NCBI RefSeq assembly: GCF_015209965.1
Contig: NZ_MU158694.1
Span: forward strand, 1 to 33,612
Reading direction: 5' to 3'
DNA: 33,612 bases
Source: Sphingobacterium pedocola
GTDB lineage: Bacteria > Bacteroidota > Bacteroidia > Sphingobacteriales > Sphingobacteriaceae
Shown: in pieces, positions 1 to 7,816 of the stretch
Numbering within the stretch: position 1 is the first letter of the stretch
Layout: each line of letters starts with the position of its first letter
Program-made: the position numbers and the translations under genes
Notes under the pieces: generated by a model
What the model was told of the DNA's origin: nothing
Databases searched by the model: none
What the model saw: only the letters and a program-made list of their open reading frames with translations

Positions 1-6
1 GTAACA

Positions 7-51
7 TTGACCAAGTCTTGGTTTTTGCTTCTTTTGACCAAGCAAAAGAAG
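7..51. repeat. Hairpin-forming intergenic repeat at window edge
   Basis: TTGACCAAG occurs twice as a direct repeat (7-15 and 34-42). A perfect 9-bp inverted repeat, CTTCTTTTG (28-36) and CAAAAGAAG (43-51), flanks a 6-nt loop, and CCAAG/CTTGG (11-21) forms a smaller one. It lies downstream of the minus-strand operon that ends at 169. There is no T-run after the stem on either strand, so I do not call it an intrinsic terminator; it looks like a dispersed intergenic repeat. Its copy number cannot be judged from this window. Confidence 0.4.
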
Positions 52-168
52 GAGAGCCGCCCGCCGATGAGGGCAAAAAAAAATGATTAAAATAAACCTT
101 CCTTTAACCTTAACAACCTCTCTCGGAAATTTGGTTGATCCACTTCGGCGTGAGACGAAAAAGAACGT

Positions 169-816
169 TTATTTTTTATTTGGCCGATGGGATATAAAAT
201 GCGATTTTAATTTATCCAATCCAATATTCTCTTCTTTTTTATCCAATTCAAATAGCCACACCTTTTCGCCAAGTATATTATTTATCTCTTTGGAGTTAAT
301 CAAATCCAGGGGCTTTACCCTTAATTCCTTACTTAGCGGTTGGGTTTGCGTCTGTTGGCTGCGCGAATGGCGGATGAGTTGAAATTGAAAAGTGGGCCAT
401 TTCCCTACTGCCGAAAAATTTGCAGTGTACACTTGTGCGTAATCATTTTTCGGGATACTATTGGCAAATATACCTGTCGTTTTGGAACCTGAAATCTCCG
501 ATATACTAACAAGCAACTCAAAAGAAGTCTCATTGATCATGTAAAATTTGGCTAAACCATCTTTTTGCTCGCCCGCTACCGCCAGATATATACCCTTGTC
601 CATAAAAGGTCCCTGTACACTTGGTGAGCTATCTTCAATGTCGTCTTCGGGTAAACGCATGTTGCCGTGTACCAAGGTGATCTTCGTTTTTAGTACAGGG
701 ATTTCGAAACCAGTGTCATCTGTTACACCAATTATATCATTGGCTTGTAGAGACGTAATATGTCCCTCAATCGGTTCGTCTACAAATCGTACTAAATCTC
801 CTATTTTGAATTCCAT
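169..816 (-). CDS. DUF2027-like protein lacking a C-terminal Smr domain
   Basis: A 215-residue cytoplasmic protein without signal peptide or membrane segment. The N-terminus (about 1-50: KIGDLVRFVDEP, GVTDDTGFEIPVL) resembles the small beta-barrel head of Bacteroidota DUF2027 proteins. Residues about 75-205 fit the DUF2027 body, ending in ELDKKEENIG...LKSHFISHRP. In the relatives I recall, this segment is followed by a Smr (MutS2 C-terminal) domain of about 80 residues. Here a TAA comes at once after NKK, next to an A-run. The ATG at 814-816 overlaps the upstream PLP-enzyme gene by 16 bp, so translation is probably coupled. It is the last gene of the rbfA-aat-PLP operon. Family assignment is from memory of the sequence pattern; function is unknown. 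Confidence 0.7.
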   Translation of the reverse strand: MEFKIGDLVRFVDEPIEGHITSLQANDIIGVTDDTGFEIPVLKTKITLVHGNMRLPEDDIEDSSPSVQGPFMDKGIYLAVAGEQKDGLAKFYMINETSFELLVSISEISGSKTTGIFANSIPKNDYAQVYTANFSAVGKWPTFQFQLIRHSRSQQTQTQPLSKELRVKPLDLINSKEINNILGEKVWLFELDKKEENIGLDKLKSHFISHRPNKK

Positions 817-1898
817 GTGTGTTTGTCTATTAACTGTATTAATTTTTCGATATCGATTTCGTTATTGTACAGGTGTATACCGATACGTATCCCCGTTCCC
901 CGTGGAAAACATTTGAGTCCGTCAGCCAGAAGGGCCGGGTAGAAATCTTGGGGTATTTGTATGTTGATTAAAGATGATTTTATTTCTTTTGTTTTTATAA
1001 ATGGAAGAATAAGGTCTCTACTTGTAAGTTCGTCATATGCCAACATGCTCAATCGATGAATATGCTGTTGTATATTCTCTAATCCGATCCCTTTCAAAAA
1101 TCGAATAGATTGCTGTAATGTACCGTGACTTAACGTATCTTGGTGCCCCGGTTCGAAATAAGTATCCAAAATTGATTTTTTGGCCCACATACCCTCTTGC
1201 GGACGAGGACGGGACTGCGCATCCTCATAAATTTTTGACGCAAGATCTTTTGATATCATCAAAAAACCATTGCCAAATCCTGCCATCATCCATTTATAAC
1301 CACTGGTGCCTACAGCGTCAAATCCGGAATTATCGAAATCAAAGGGTTCTGTTCCTAAAAATTGAGTCGCGTCGCCAATGATTATAAGATCTGGGAACGC
1401 CACCTTTAACTTTTTGATGAAATCTAAATTCACTTTTAGACCTGTAATATATTGGACGATACTTAATAGTAATACATTCGGTTTATTCTCCGTAACAGCA
1501 TTGAAGATGTTTTCTTCTAGATTTTCATTCGCTTCGATATAAAAATGTGGGAATCCCCTACTTATAATAGGATAATTAAGTGAAGGATAATCCTCAGAGA
1601 TTAATGCGAAGCTAGTATCTGCGGAGAAACCTTCAATGAGGGTGTTGAATCCAAATGAAAAGTTAGGTACACAAAATGTCCGATCGGTGCTGCAATGAAA
1701 TAATTCAGCAATGTCTTTTTTGACTTCGGTAATAAATTCGCCTTGTTGTTCACGCAGCATACCGGAAGGTGCAAAAAACGCGGCATCCCGATGTTGCCTC
1801 CAAATGTGATGGCTTTTGGGCATTAATCCATTTCCTGGCGTGTTTAGATAGATTATATTTTCTGGTACATCAAAATGTTCGTTGTAGTCCATCTGCAT
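801..1898 (-). CDS. Aminotransferase class V-fold PLP-dependent enzyme
   Basis: A 365-residue fold-type I PLP enzyme related to the class V aminotransferase/cysteine desulfurase group. The probable Schiff-base lysine is K202 in GTSGYKWMMAG, and D176 in IGDATQFLG should bind the pyridine nitrogen. The N-terminus (IYLNTPGNGLMP) and C-terminal small domain (FPRGTGIRIGIHLYNNEIDI) are typical, so the chain looks complete. No active-site cysteine typical of SufS/IscS is evident. The substrate cannot be told from sequence. The start at 1898 overlaps the 3' end of aat by 29 bp; a second ATG at 1892 is equally possible. The gene sits between aat and the DUF2027-like gene in an overlapping arrangement, so the three are probably one transcript. 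Confidence 0.88.
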   Translation of the reverse strand: MQMDYNEHFDVPENIIYLNTPGNGLMPKSHHIWRQHRDAAFFAPSGMLREQQGEFITEVKKDIAELFHCSTDRTFCVPNFSFGFNTLIEGFSADTSFALISEDYPSLNYPIISRGFPHFYIEANENLEENIFNAVTENKPNVLLLSIVQYITGLKVNLDFIKKLKVAFPDLIIIGDATQFLGTEPFDFDNSGFDAVGTSGYKWMMAGFGNGFLMISKDLASKIYEDAQSRPRPQEGMWAKKSILDTYFEPGHQDTLSHGTLQQSIRFLKGIGLENIQQHIHRLSMLAYDELTSRDLILPFIKTKEIKSSLINIQIPQDFYPALLADGLKCFPRGTGIRIGIHLYNNEIDIEKLIQLIDKHTWNSK

Positions 1899-2538
1899 TC
1901 AAGGTTTGTTGTTGTAAAATATCAAGATATTGTTGTTGTGGCATATAGACGGCACCCATGCTTTCTAAATGTGATGTATGGACTTGACAGTCTATTAATT
2001 CCAATCGAAAATTTTGGACTAAGAATATGAATGCTGCTTTGGAAGCATTTGAAACTTTAGAGAACATGCTTTCTCCACAAAATACCGTTCCCACCAATAC
2101 GCCATATAATCCTCCTACCAACTCGTTGTCTTTCCAAACTTCTATGCTATGGGCAAATCCTAGACGATGAAGCTCAGTATATGCTTTTCGCATATCAGCG
2201 ATAATCCAAGTTCCATCCTGATCTTTGCGGTGAATGTTGGAACAATTTCCAATAACCTCCTGGAAAGCAGTATTGTATGTGAAACGAAACAAAGTGGCCG
2301 CCAGGATCTTTTTCATACTCTTGCTGACTTTAAGCTGATTCGGATGTAAAATGAATCGACTATGCGGAGCATACCAAAGAATTGGAGAATCATCCGAATA
2401 CCAAGGAAATATACCATTCTTATATGCAGTGAGCAGTCTTTTGGGAGTTAGGTCGCCACCAATTGCTAACAGTCCATCATCTTCAGCATACTTAGGATGG
2501 GGAAAGGACAAATTCTCGCTTTCTAATTCAAAAATCAT
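1870..2538 (-). CDS. aat: Leucyl/phenylalanyl-tRNA--protein transferase
   Basis: A 222-residue protein that transfers Leu or Phe from aminoacyl-tRNA to the N-terminus of proteins starting with Arg or Lys, marking them for ClpAP/ClpS degradation (N-degron pathway). Diagnostic motifs are present in order: GLLAIGGDLTPKRLL, YKNGIFPWYS, WYAPHSRFIL, DGTWI, AYTELHRLGFAHSIEVW, GGLYGVLVGTVFCGESMFS, ASKAA, and DCQVHTSHLESMGA. The length matches the family. It lies 44 bp downstream of rbfA on the same strand and overlaps the following PLP-enzyme gene by 29 bp. The start MIFELESENLSFP is the only ATG near the conserved N-terminus. Confidence 0.96.
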   Translation of the reverse strand: MIFELESENLSFPHPKYAEDDGLLAIGGDLTPKRLLTAYKNGIFPWYSDDSPILWYAPHSRFILHPNQLKVSKSMKKILAATLFRFTYNTAFQEVIGNCSNIHRKDQDGTWIIADMRKAYTELHRLGFAHSIEVWKDNELVGGLYGVLVGTVFCGESMFSKVSNASKAAFIFLVQNFRLELIDCQVHTSHLESMGAVYMPQQQYLDILQQQTLNADGLQRTF

Positions 2539-2582
2539 GTATTTAAAGAATCTTCGTCTAGCAGAGAGACCGTATGGATGAA

Positions 2583-2954
2583 TTAATCTGGCTGTCTATC
2601 TTCTTTACTTATTTCATCGAATAATTTATCCATGTGTTCGACATATTCATTTGTGTCGTCCAAAAAGAACTCTAATTGAGGAACCACACGTGTTTGGTTC
2701 TTAATCTTGAGGCCTAGTTTATAACGTATCTCGTTTGTTCTCTTTTTAATGTTAGCGATGTCATCCTTAGCCGTCGTGGTATTTAGAAAACTAAGATATA
2801 CGCGAGCTATGGCTAAATCCGGTGTTACGCGTACTCGAGTCACCGTAATGAATGCACCTGGTGCCCAAGTTTTTCCATCGCGTTGAAATAGTTCGGCTAA
2901 ATCTTGCTGAATAACGCCTGAAAAGCGTTGCTGTCTTTTGCTTTCTGTTCCCAT
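2583..2954 (-). CDS. rbfA: 30S ribosome-binding factor A
   Basis: A 123-residue protein of the RbfA family, a KH-like factor that helps mature the 5' end of 16S rRNA in the 30S subunit. Typical signatures are the N-terminal RQQRFSGVIQQDLAELF helix, ITVTRVRVTPDLAIARVYLSFL, and RYKLGLKIKNQTRVVPQLEFFLDDT. The C-terminus is short, as usual in Bacteroidota. It is the first gene of the minus-strand group rbfA-aat-PLP enzyme-DUF2027, and a promoter-like sequence lies just upstream (3003-3030). Confidence 0.96.
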   Translation of the reverse strand: MGTESKRQQRFSGVIQQDLAELFQRDGKTWAPGAFITVTRVRVTPDLAIARVYLSFLNTTTAKDDIANIKKRTNEIRYKLGLKIKNQTRVVPQLEFFLDDTNEYVEHMDKLFDEISKEDRQPD

Positions 2955-3002
2955 GCCTGTTAGATTGTGTTAAATAAAGCAGCTATTTTCTATGTTATAT
3001 TA

Positions 3003-3030
3003 CAAATATACTAATTTAGTAAGCAACAAA
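3003..3030 (-). promoter_or_regulatory. Putative rbfA promoter
   Basis: On the minus strand, TATATTTG (complement of 3003-3010) matches the Bacteroidota -7 consensus TAnnTTTG. TTTG (complement of 3027-3030) could be the -33 element with a 16-nt spacer, shorter than the usual 19 or so. It lies about 50 bp upstream of rbfA and downstream of a terminator at 3044-3085, so the rbfA operon should have its own start. Confidence 0.5.
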
Positions 3031-3043
3031 GGGATGACATGGA

Positions 3044-3085
3044 TTAAATAAAAAATAAGACCTGTCGTGGGCATTGACAGGTCTT
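3044..3085 (-). terminator. Rho-independent terminator ending the short 3232-3045 transcript
   Basis: AAGACCTGTC (3057-3066) and GACAGGTCTT (3076-3085) form a perfect 10-bp stem with a 9-nt loop. Read on the minus strand the stem is followed by TATTTTTTATTT (toward 3044), a good U-tract. The plus-strand side has no T-run, so it terminates minus-strand transcription entering from the 3.2-3.4 kb region. Confidence 0.85.
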
Positions 3086-3232
3086 AATCAAAAAAATAGT
3101 TTATAACTGGATAGAATAATTTCTTGTTCAAGTTTTAAGACTTTGAGGTCTATCATCATTTAGTTTGTTTATCTCTCGGTCATAAGGTCTGTGAGTATTA
3201 ACTCACTTTTCTTATAATTTTCATCTCCCTTG
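3045..3232 (-). ncRNA. Candidate small RNA or short-ORF mRNA
   Basis: A transcript of about 185 nt is predicted from a near-consensus promoter (3238-3268) to an intrinsic terminator (3044-3085), both on the minus strand. It contains a perfect hairpin GTGAGT-TAAT-ACTCAC (3191-3206) and a smaller AGAC/GTCT hairpin (3138-3151). No signature of RNase P, SRP or tmRNA was seen. Alternative reading: it is a short mRNA. An 8-codon frame (MKIIRKVS) follows AAGGGAG near the 5' end and stops inside the hairpin. A 23-codon frame at 3088-3159 (beginning MMIDLKVLKLEQ) ends 2 nt before the terminator stem. I cannot choose between these. Confidence 0.5.
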
Positions 3233-3237
3233 TGATA

Positions 3238-3268
3238 CAAACATAGATATATAATTTCTTACCGCAAA
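3238..3268 (-). promoter_or_regulatory. Strong Bacteroidota-type promoter for the short transcript
   Basis: On the minus strand, TTTG (complement of 3265-3268) is followed by exactly 19 nt and then TATGTTTG (complement of 3238-3245), a full match to TTTG-N19-TAnnTTTG. Predicted transcription start is near 3232. The only thing between it and the terminator at 3085 is the candidate small RNA. Confidence 0.7.
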
Positions 3269-3298
3269 GATGTTTTTTAAAAAAAAGTGAGTGATTAC

Positions 3299-3370
3299 TT
3301 ATAAAGTACGTTTCGGCTCCTTGAAGCCATATAAATAGCGAGATTTTATATTACCCCGTTTACGCGTCAT
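3299..3370 (-). CDS. Possible 23-residue basic peptide downstream of the S9 peptidase
   Basis: An ATG at 3368-3370 begins one base after the peptidase stop codon and opens a 23-codon frame rich in Lys/Arg (MTRKRGNIKSRYLYGF..., ending KRTL). AAGAAAGGG lies about 11 bp before the ATG and could serve as ribosome-binding site. The frame stops just before the next promoter. Spacing and charge suggest a translationally coupled small gene, but a frame this short can arise by chance. I recognise no family. Confidence 0.25.
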   Translation of the reverse strand: MTRKRGNIKSRYLYGFKEPKRTL

Positions 3371-3371
3371 G

Positions 3372-6287
3372 TTAGAAAGCCCTTTCTTCAAGGTGCTTTG
3401 GTAGATCAATGTAGTCAATACCTTTGGACCACCAATCTGGTGATTCACTTGCTTTAAGATAATGGTCAAAGAACTCCATCATACGCACGGCATAATCCTT
3501 TTGATTTACTTCTTTACGGAGCCCGTGATTTTCACCGTTATAGGTGAGCATTACTACGGGTTTATTGAGTCGACGAAGTCCGTTAAAATATTCAATACCC
3601 TGCGTGTAATCTACAGCACCATCTTTATCATTGTGCATAATGACCAAAGGCGTGTTTACCTTTTTGATATGATAAACAGGAGAATTTCTCGCAAAGGCAT
3701 CCCAGTTATCCCAATATCCTGTTGTCAAACGACCTTGACTGGATTCAAATATACTTTGATTCGTAGAACCAGAATTCCAATAAATCAAACTATACATGCT
3801 GATCATATTCGTTAAAGGAGCTCCTGCTACGGCCGCTTTAAAGATGTCTGTCTGCGTGATCAAAAATGAGGTTTGGTAGCCACCCCATGAATGTCCTTGT
3901 AATCCTACTTTATCCCCATCCACTATGCCTGTTGCTATAGCGGCTTTAACAGCCGGTACCACGCAAGCTACGGCCGACATTCCGGGGTCGTTGAGCTTGT
4001 ATGTAATATCCGGCATTAACACTGCGTAGCCATTACTATTATATACGGCCCTATTAAACCCGCCACCGGGAAAAGCCGGATTGGAATAGGTGTTCGTCCC
4101 ATCGGTTAATCTTTCGTAGATATAGGTTATGGTAGGATATGCTTTGCCTTCCACATAATCTGCCGGTAAAAACAACGTAGCCTGTAAGGTATCTCCAAAA
4201 TCATTTACGTAGCTAATTAATCTCGATCCAGATGAAAAAGCAAATTTTTCCATATCTGGTGTGTTTGAGGTTAATTTCAATTCATCTTTTAGTGATTTGT
4301 CCGCACTCGTGAAGAGCTCAGGGGATTCATTGCTCTTTTCTTTGCTGTAGAAAAACCGATCACCGTTTTTGGTTTTGTTAAATAGTCCAACAGATATATC
4401 CGTTAATGATAAAACTTCTAATGTATGTTTATTGGCCGACAGCAGAGCGATTCCCGATTGTTTCGTATTATCGTCGAAGATCGTAAAATATTGATCTTTC
4501 TTTAGATCAATAAATTCATCATCCTCATAAATTTTATTATAACGAGCGGGGGTTAGTTTTCTGGCCTTCCAGTTATCGGTCAGACTGATGTAGTTTTTTC
4601 CATCTGCTGAAACCTTCCAAAGGTCGTAATTGTCTTTTAGAAGAACGTATTTTCCATCTTGGGTCCAACCGAAATTCGAAGTAGCGGGCTTTGAGACATT
4701 GTGGTCGTCAAAAGCGTCAATAAATGAAGTCGGGATCTTTTCGGTGAGATTGGTTTTTTCTAAGGTAGCAATATGTAGTGAGTAATAATTGCCATCGTGA
4801 TAATAAAGTAGGTAATCAGCCGATGGTGAAAAACTTATACTTCGTGCCGCATTTAGATATAATTTCTCTATCCCCAGTTTTCTACCACCCGTTTTTACGT
4901 CAATGATATATAGATCGGCATAACGTTGTCCGCTGAGGCTTGACTCGAGTTCATATGGCTTGAAATCCAGTCCATAGCCAATTTGTTGCGTAGGGGCAAG
5001 TGCGATAGAACGCACATTACTATCTGCTAAGGAAGTGAATCTATTGTCTTTAACATACAGCGCGCTCATAACCACATAGTTTTTGTCGGATTCTAACTGA
5101 TTACGTTGGCTGGATTGTAGCCTTTTGTCTTGCCAATTCCAAATAATCATATCTGGCTTTTCTAAGTCTTTTTTGTCACTGTCGTTTTGTTTTTTAGGGG
5201 CGGCGTTTGCGACTTTCGCGGACGTTGTGTCAATCGCTACCGTGTCCTTCGCTAGAGTTATCTTTTGATCCGTACTGTCTTTTGCAACACTGTCAATTTT
5301 AGCTTCGCCTGATCTTTTGTCTTCTACCTTCTCGATTTTGGCGATACCAAAGAATATTGTGCTTAGATCTTTACTCCAGTACGGAATACTATTTTGACTT
5401 ATACCGTATCCGGCTGTAATTTGGTTTTCATCTAAACCCGTATAGGTAAATAGCTCCCTTTGATCTCCTTTGATATTTTTAACCCCAATTAGCGTGTAAA
5501 TGGGCTCTTTATAGTTTTTGTCTTTCTTTGATTTAAGTAAGGCAAATGCTGTACCCTCTTTATCCCAATTGATTTTAGTATAATTCGCTTTATCATTCTG
5601 CAGGACGGAATTTACGCCTGTTTTTAGCTCTAAAAGGAAAACCCCGTTTCCGTTTTTTCCATCTGCATCGACGGTATATGCAAGGTACTGTCCCGATCTA
5701 TTGAACTTGAAATCACTAACATTCCCGAGATTAAAGCTCTTTTTATTCTCCAAATTATAAAGGAGTAAGTCGCTTCCTTTTCCGGATTCTGCTTGTGAGC
5801 CGTCGGGTCTACCGGCATTTTTTGAAAAACGAACAGCTATCCATTTGCCATCTTCATTTGAAAATTGGACCGACTGTACATTGTCAAAAACAATGGAAGC
5901 TGTATCCGAGAGCGCAACGATTTTTAGTTTTTTTGAGATTGGCTTTTTAGCTTTCTCATTGGCTTTGATGTCTTTGTAACTCGGTGATTCAAAAAAAGCA
6001 ATGTATTTACTGTCATAGTTGAACTCGATAAGACTTGCTTGTCCGCCGATCTTATAACGATAAGCAGTCGTGTCAAGTGTTTTTCGCAACGTAAGATTGA
6101 GGTCTCCGAGAGTAGGGCCGGAAACAAACGCGGCCCATTTGCCGTCGTTTGTATATTGCATACCGTTCATCCGGATATAAGACCAAGACGGAATATCTTT
6201 CCAGCTGATCGGTGTTTTGCTTTCTTGTGCGTAATTTGTCAGCCAGACGACTTGTAAACAAAGAAAAAGGAAAGTTTTGATGTTCAT
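3372..6287 (-). CDS. Secreted S9 family peptidase (prolyl oligopeptidase type)
   Basis: A 971-residue protein with an N-terminal signal peptide (MNIKTFLFLCLQVVWLTNYAQ). A long beta-propeller-like region (about 30-680) is followed by an alpha/beta-hydrolase peptidase domain (about 690-950). The triad is visible: Ser800 in GLQGHSWGGYQTSF, an Asp in HNDKDGAVDY and His in GENHGLRK. A low-complexity Lys/Asp/Ser-rich insert around 325-380 (AKIDSVAKDSTDQK...) probably loops out of the propeller. It likely cleaves peptides in the periplasm; exact specificity (acyl- or dipeptidyl-peptidase) cannot be read. The gene is divergent from argH, with the two frames about 160 bp apart. Confidence 0.92.
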   Translation of the reverse strand: MNIKTFLFLCLQVVWLTNYAQESKTPISWKDIPSWSYIRMNGMQYTNDGKWAAFVSGPTLGDLNLTLRKTLDTTAYRYKIGGQASLIEFNYDSKYIAFFESPSYKDIKANEKAKKPISKKLKIVALSDTASIVFDNVQSVQFSNEDGKWIAVRFSKNAGRPDGSQAESGKGSDLLLYNLENKKSFNLGNVSDFKFNRSGQYLAYTVDADGKNGNGVFLLELKTGVNSVLQNDKANYTKINWDKEGTAFALLKSKKDKNYKEPIYTLIGVKNIKGDQRELFTYTGLDENQITAGYGISQNSIPYWSKDLSTIFFGIAKIEKVEDKRSGEAKIDSVAKDSTDQKITLAKDTVAIDTTSAKVANAAPKKQNDSDKKDLEKPDMIIWNWQDKRLQSSQRNQLESDKNYVVMSALYVKDNRFTSLADSNVRSIALAPTQQIGYGLDFKPYELESSLSGQRYADLYIIDVKTGGRKLGIEKLYLNAARSISFSPSADYLLYYHDGNYYSLHIATLEKTNLTEKIPTSFIDAFDDHNVSKPATSNFGWTQDGKYVLLKDNYDLWKVSADGKNYISLTDNWKARKLTPARYNKIYEDDEFIDLKKDQYFTIFDDNTKQSGIALLSANKHTLEVLSLTDISVGLFNKTKNGDRFFYSKEKSNESPELFTSADKSLKDELKLTSNTPDMEKFAFSSGSRLISYVNDFGDTLQATLFLPADYVEGKAYPTITYIYERLTDGTNTYSNPAFPGGGFNRAVYNSNGYAVLMPDITYKLNDPGMSAVACVVPAVKAAIATGIVDGDKVGLQGHSWGGYQTSFLITQTDIFKAAVAGAPLTNMISMYSLIYWNSGSTNQSIFESSQGRLTTGYWDNWDAFARNSPVYHIKKVNTPLVIMHNDKDGAVDYTQGIEYFNGLRRLNKPVVMLTYNGENHGLRKEVNQKDYAVRMMEFFDHYLKASESPDWWSKGIDYIDLPKHLEERAF

Positions 6288-6316
6288 AGAAGATGTTATA
6301 TTAATTGTCGGTCGTA

Positions 6317-6330
6317 AATTTAGCTAAATT
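6317..6330. promoter_or_regulatory. Palindrome in the peptidase/argH divergent region
   Basis: AATTTAGCTAAATT is a perfect 14-bp palindrome 30 bp upstream of the S9 peptidase start, in the divergent intergenic region. It could be an operator, but A+T-rich palindromes of this size also occur by chance. No clear TAnnTTTG promoter was found for either gene here. Confidence 0.25.
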
Positions 6331-6446
6331 AAAGAATGATGTATTAAATGGTTGTATTTGTATGGAAGATTTTACGTTGGAAATGGTATTTTTGCTCGGG
6401 AGATTTAAATATACCGATCTCATCAACCATTAAAAAAGACAAATTG

Positions 6447-7778
6447 ATGAAAATCTGGCAGAAAAATATTGATGTAGATTCCTTTGTTGAATCATTTACT
6501 GTAGGGAATGATAGGGCCATGGATATGCATTTGGCGACAGCTGACGTGTTAGGGTCATTGGCGCATACACGCATGTTGAATGCTATTGGATTAATGACAG
6601 CAGAGGAACTGGCTGTAGTGCAGGTTGAATTAAAACATATCTATAGCGAAATCGAACAGGGTAATTTTGTGATTGAAGATTCGGTGGAAGATGTGCATTC
6701 TCAGATAGAAATGTTATTGACAAAACGTATAGGTGATGCTGGGAAGAAAATCCATTCAGGTCGCTCTAGAAATGATCAAGTTTTGGTGGATTTGAAGCTC
6801 TACTTTCGTTCTGAAATTCAACATCTAGTCGGACAAATAACAATTCTCTTCGAACAATTGATTACGTTAAGTAATCAGCATAAAGATGTTTTGATTCCCG
6901 GATATACACATTTGCAAATCGCGATGCCCTCTTCCTTCGGCTTATGGTTTGGTGCATATGCGGAGAGTTTAGTGGATGATTTGGAAATGATGAGGGCTGC
7001 ATGGCGGGTTTGCAATAAAAATCCCCTGGGGTCGGCTGCCGGCTACGGTTCTTCGTTCCCCTTGGATCGTACCATGACGACGACGTTGTTGGGCTTCGAC
7101 GAATTAAATTACAATGTGGTATATGCACAAATGGGTAGGGGGAAGACAGAACGTATCTTAGCACAGGCGATGAGCTCTGTTGCTGCAACTTTAGCAAAGT
7201 TTGCAATGGATGTGACGTTGTTTATAAATCAAAACTTTGGATTTATCTCATTTCCTGCAAATCTTACGACAGGATCGAGTATCATGCCCCACAAGAAAAA
7301 TCCGGATGTATTTGAATTGATTCGATCGCGCTGCAATAAAATTCAGGCTTTACCAAATGAGATTGCCCTGATGACGACAAATCTTCCGGGAGGATATCAC
7401 CGCGATTTGCAGCTGTTGAAAGAGAATCTGTTTCCAGCATTTCAATCGTTGAGTGACTGTTTGGAAATCGCTAAATTTATGCTCGAGCATATCACGGTAA
7501 AAGAGAATGTGTTGGATGACCCAAAATACGACTATCTTTTCAGCGTAGAAGTTGTAAACAATGAAGTGTTAAAAGGAGTTCCATTTCGGGAAGCGTATAA
7601 GAATATCGGTTTGGCGATTGAGGATGGAACTTTTAAGCCATCTAAGGAGGTACATCACACGCATGAAGGAAGTATAGGTAACTTATGCAATGACCAAATT
7701 CAGCGGATGTTTAATGAGGCAAAAGCCGGTTTTGGATTTGAAAAAGTAGATGCGGCACTGGCGGAGTTGATAAAATAA
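6447..7778 (+). CDS. argH: Argininosuccinate lyase
   Basis: A 443-residue enzyme that cleaves argininosuccinate to arginine and fumarate, the last step of arginine synthesis. Family motifs are present: DVHSQIEMLLTKRIGDAGKKIHSGRSRNDQV, GYTHLQIAMPSSFG, and the fumarase/aspartase signature TGSSIMPHKKNPDVFE. I start at the ATG at 6447 (MKIWQKNIDVDSFVESF). A longer frame opens at 6348, but its extra 33 residues are Trp/Lys/Phe-rich and unlike the family N-terminus. No other arginine genes are in the window. The stop codon lies in the stem of a terminator shared with galM. Confidence 0.95.
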   Translation: MKIWQKNIDVDSFVESFTVGNDRAMDMHLATADVLGSLAHTRMLNAIGLMTAEELAVVQVELKHIYSEIEQGNFVIEDSVEDVHSQIEMLLTKRIGDAGKKIHSGRSRNDQVLVDLKLYFRSEIQHLVGQITILFEQLITLSNQHKDVLIPGYTHLQIAMPSSFGLWFGAYAESLVDDLEMMRAAWRVCNKNPLGSAAGYGSSFPLDRTMTTTLLGFDELNYNVVYAQMGRGKTERILAQAMSSVAATLAKFAMDVTLFINQNFGFISFPANLTTGSSIMPHKKNPDVFELIRSRCNKIQALPNEIALMTTNLPGGYHRDLQLLKENLFPAFQSLSDCLEIAKFMLEHITVKENVLDDPKYDYLFSVEVVNNEVLKGVPFREAYKNIGLAIEDGTFKPSKEVHHTHEGSIGNLCNDQIQRMFNEAKAGFGFEKVDAALAELIK

Positions 7779-7816
7779 GAAATTCGGCCTCCTAAAAGGC
7801 CGAATTTCTTATTTTA
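7771..7816. terminator. Bidirectional terminator shared by argH and galM
   Basis: Positions 7771-7790 and 7797-7816 form a perfect 20-bp stem with a 6-nt loop; its core is AAATTCGGCCT/AGGCCGAATTT. The outer A/T arms supply a U-tract on both strands. The TAA stop of argH (7776-7778) and of galM (complement of 7809-7811) both lie within the stem. Confidence 0.9.

Noticed and set aside
3045..3232. RNase P, SRP or tmRNA gene
   Set aside because: None of the conserved core sequences of those RNAs could be seen.
6348..6446. N-terminal extension of ArgH
   Set aside because: The extra residues do not resemble the family; the conserved start is MKIWQKN at 6447.
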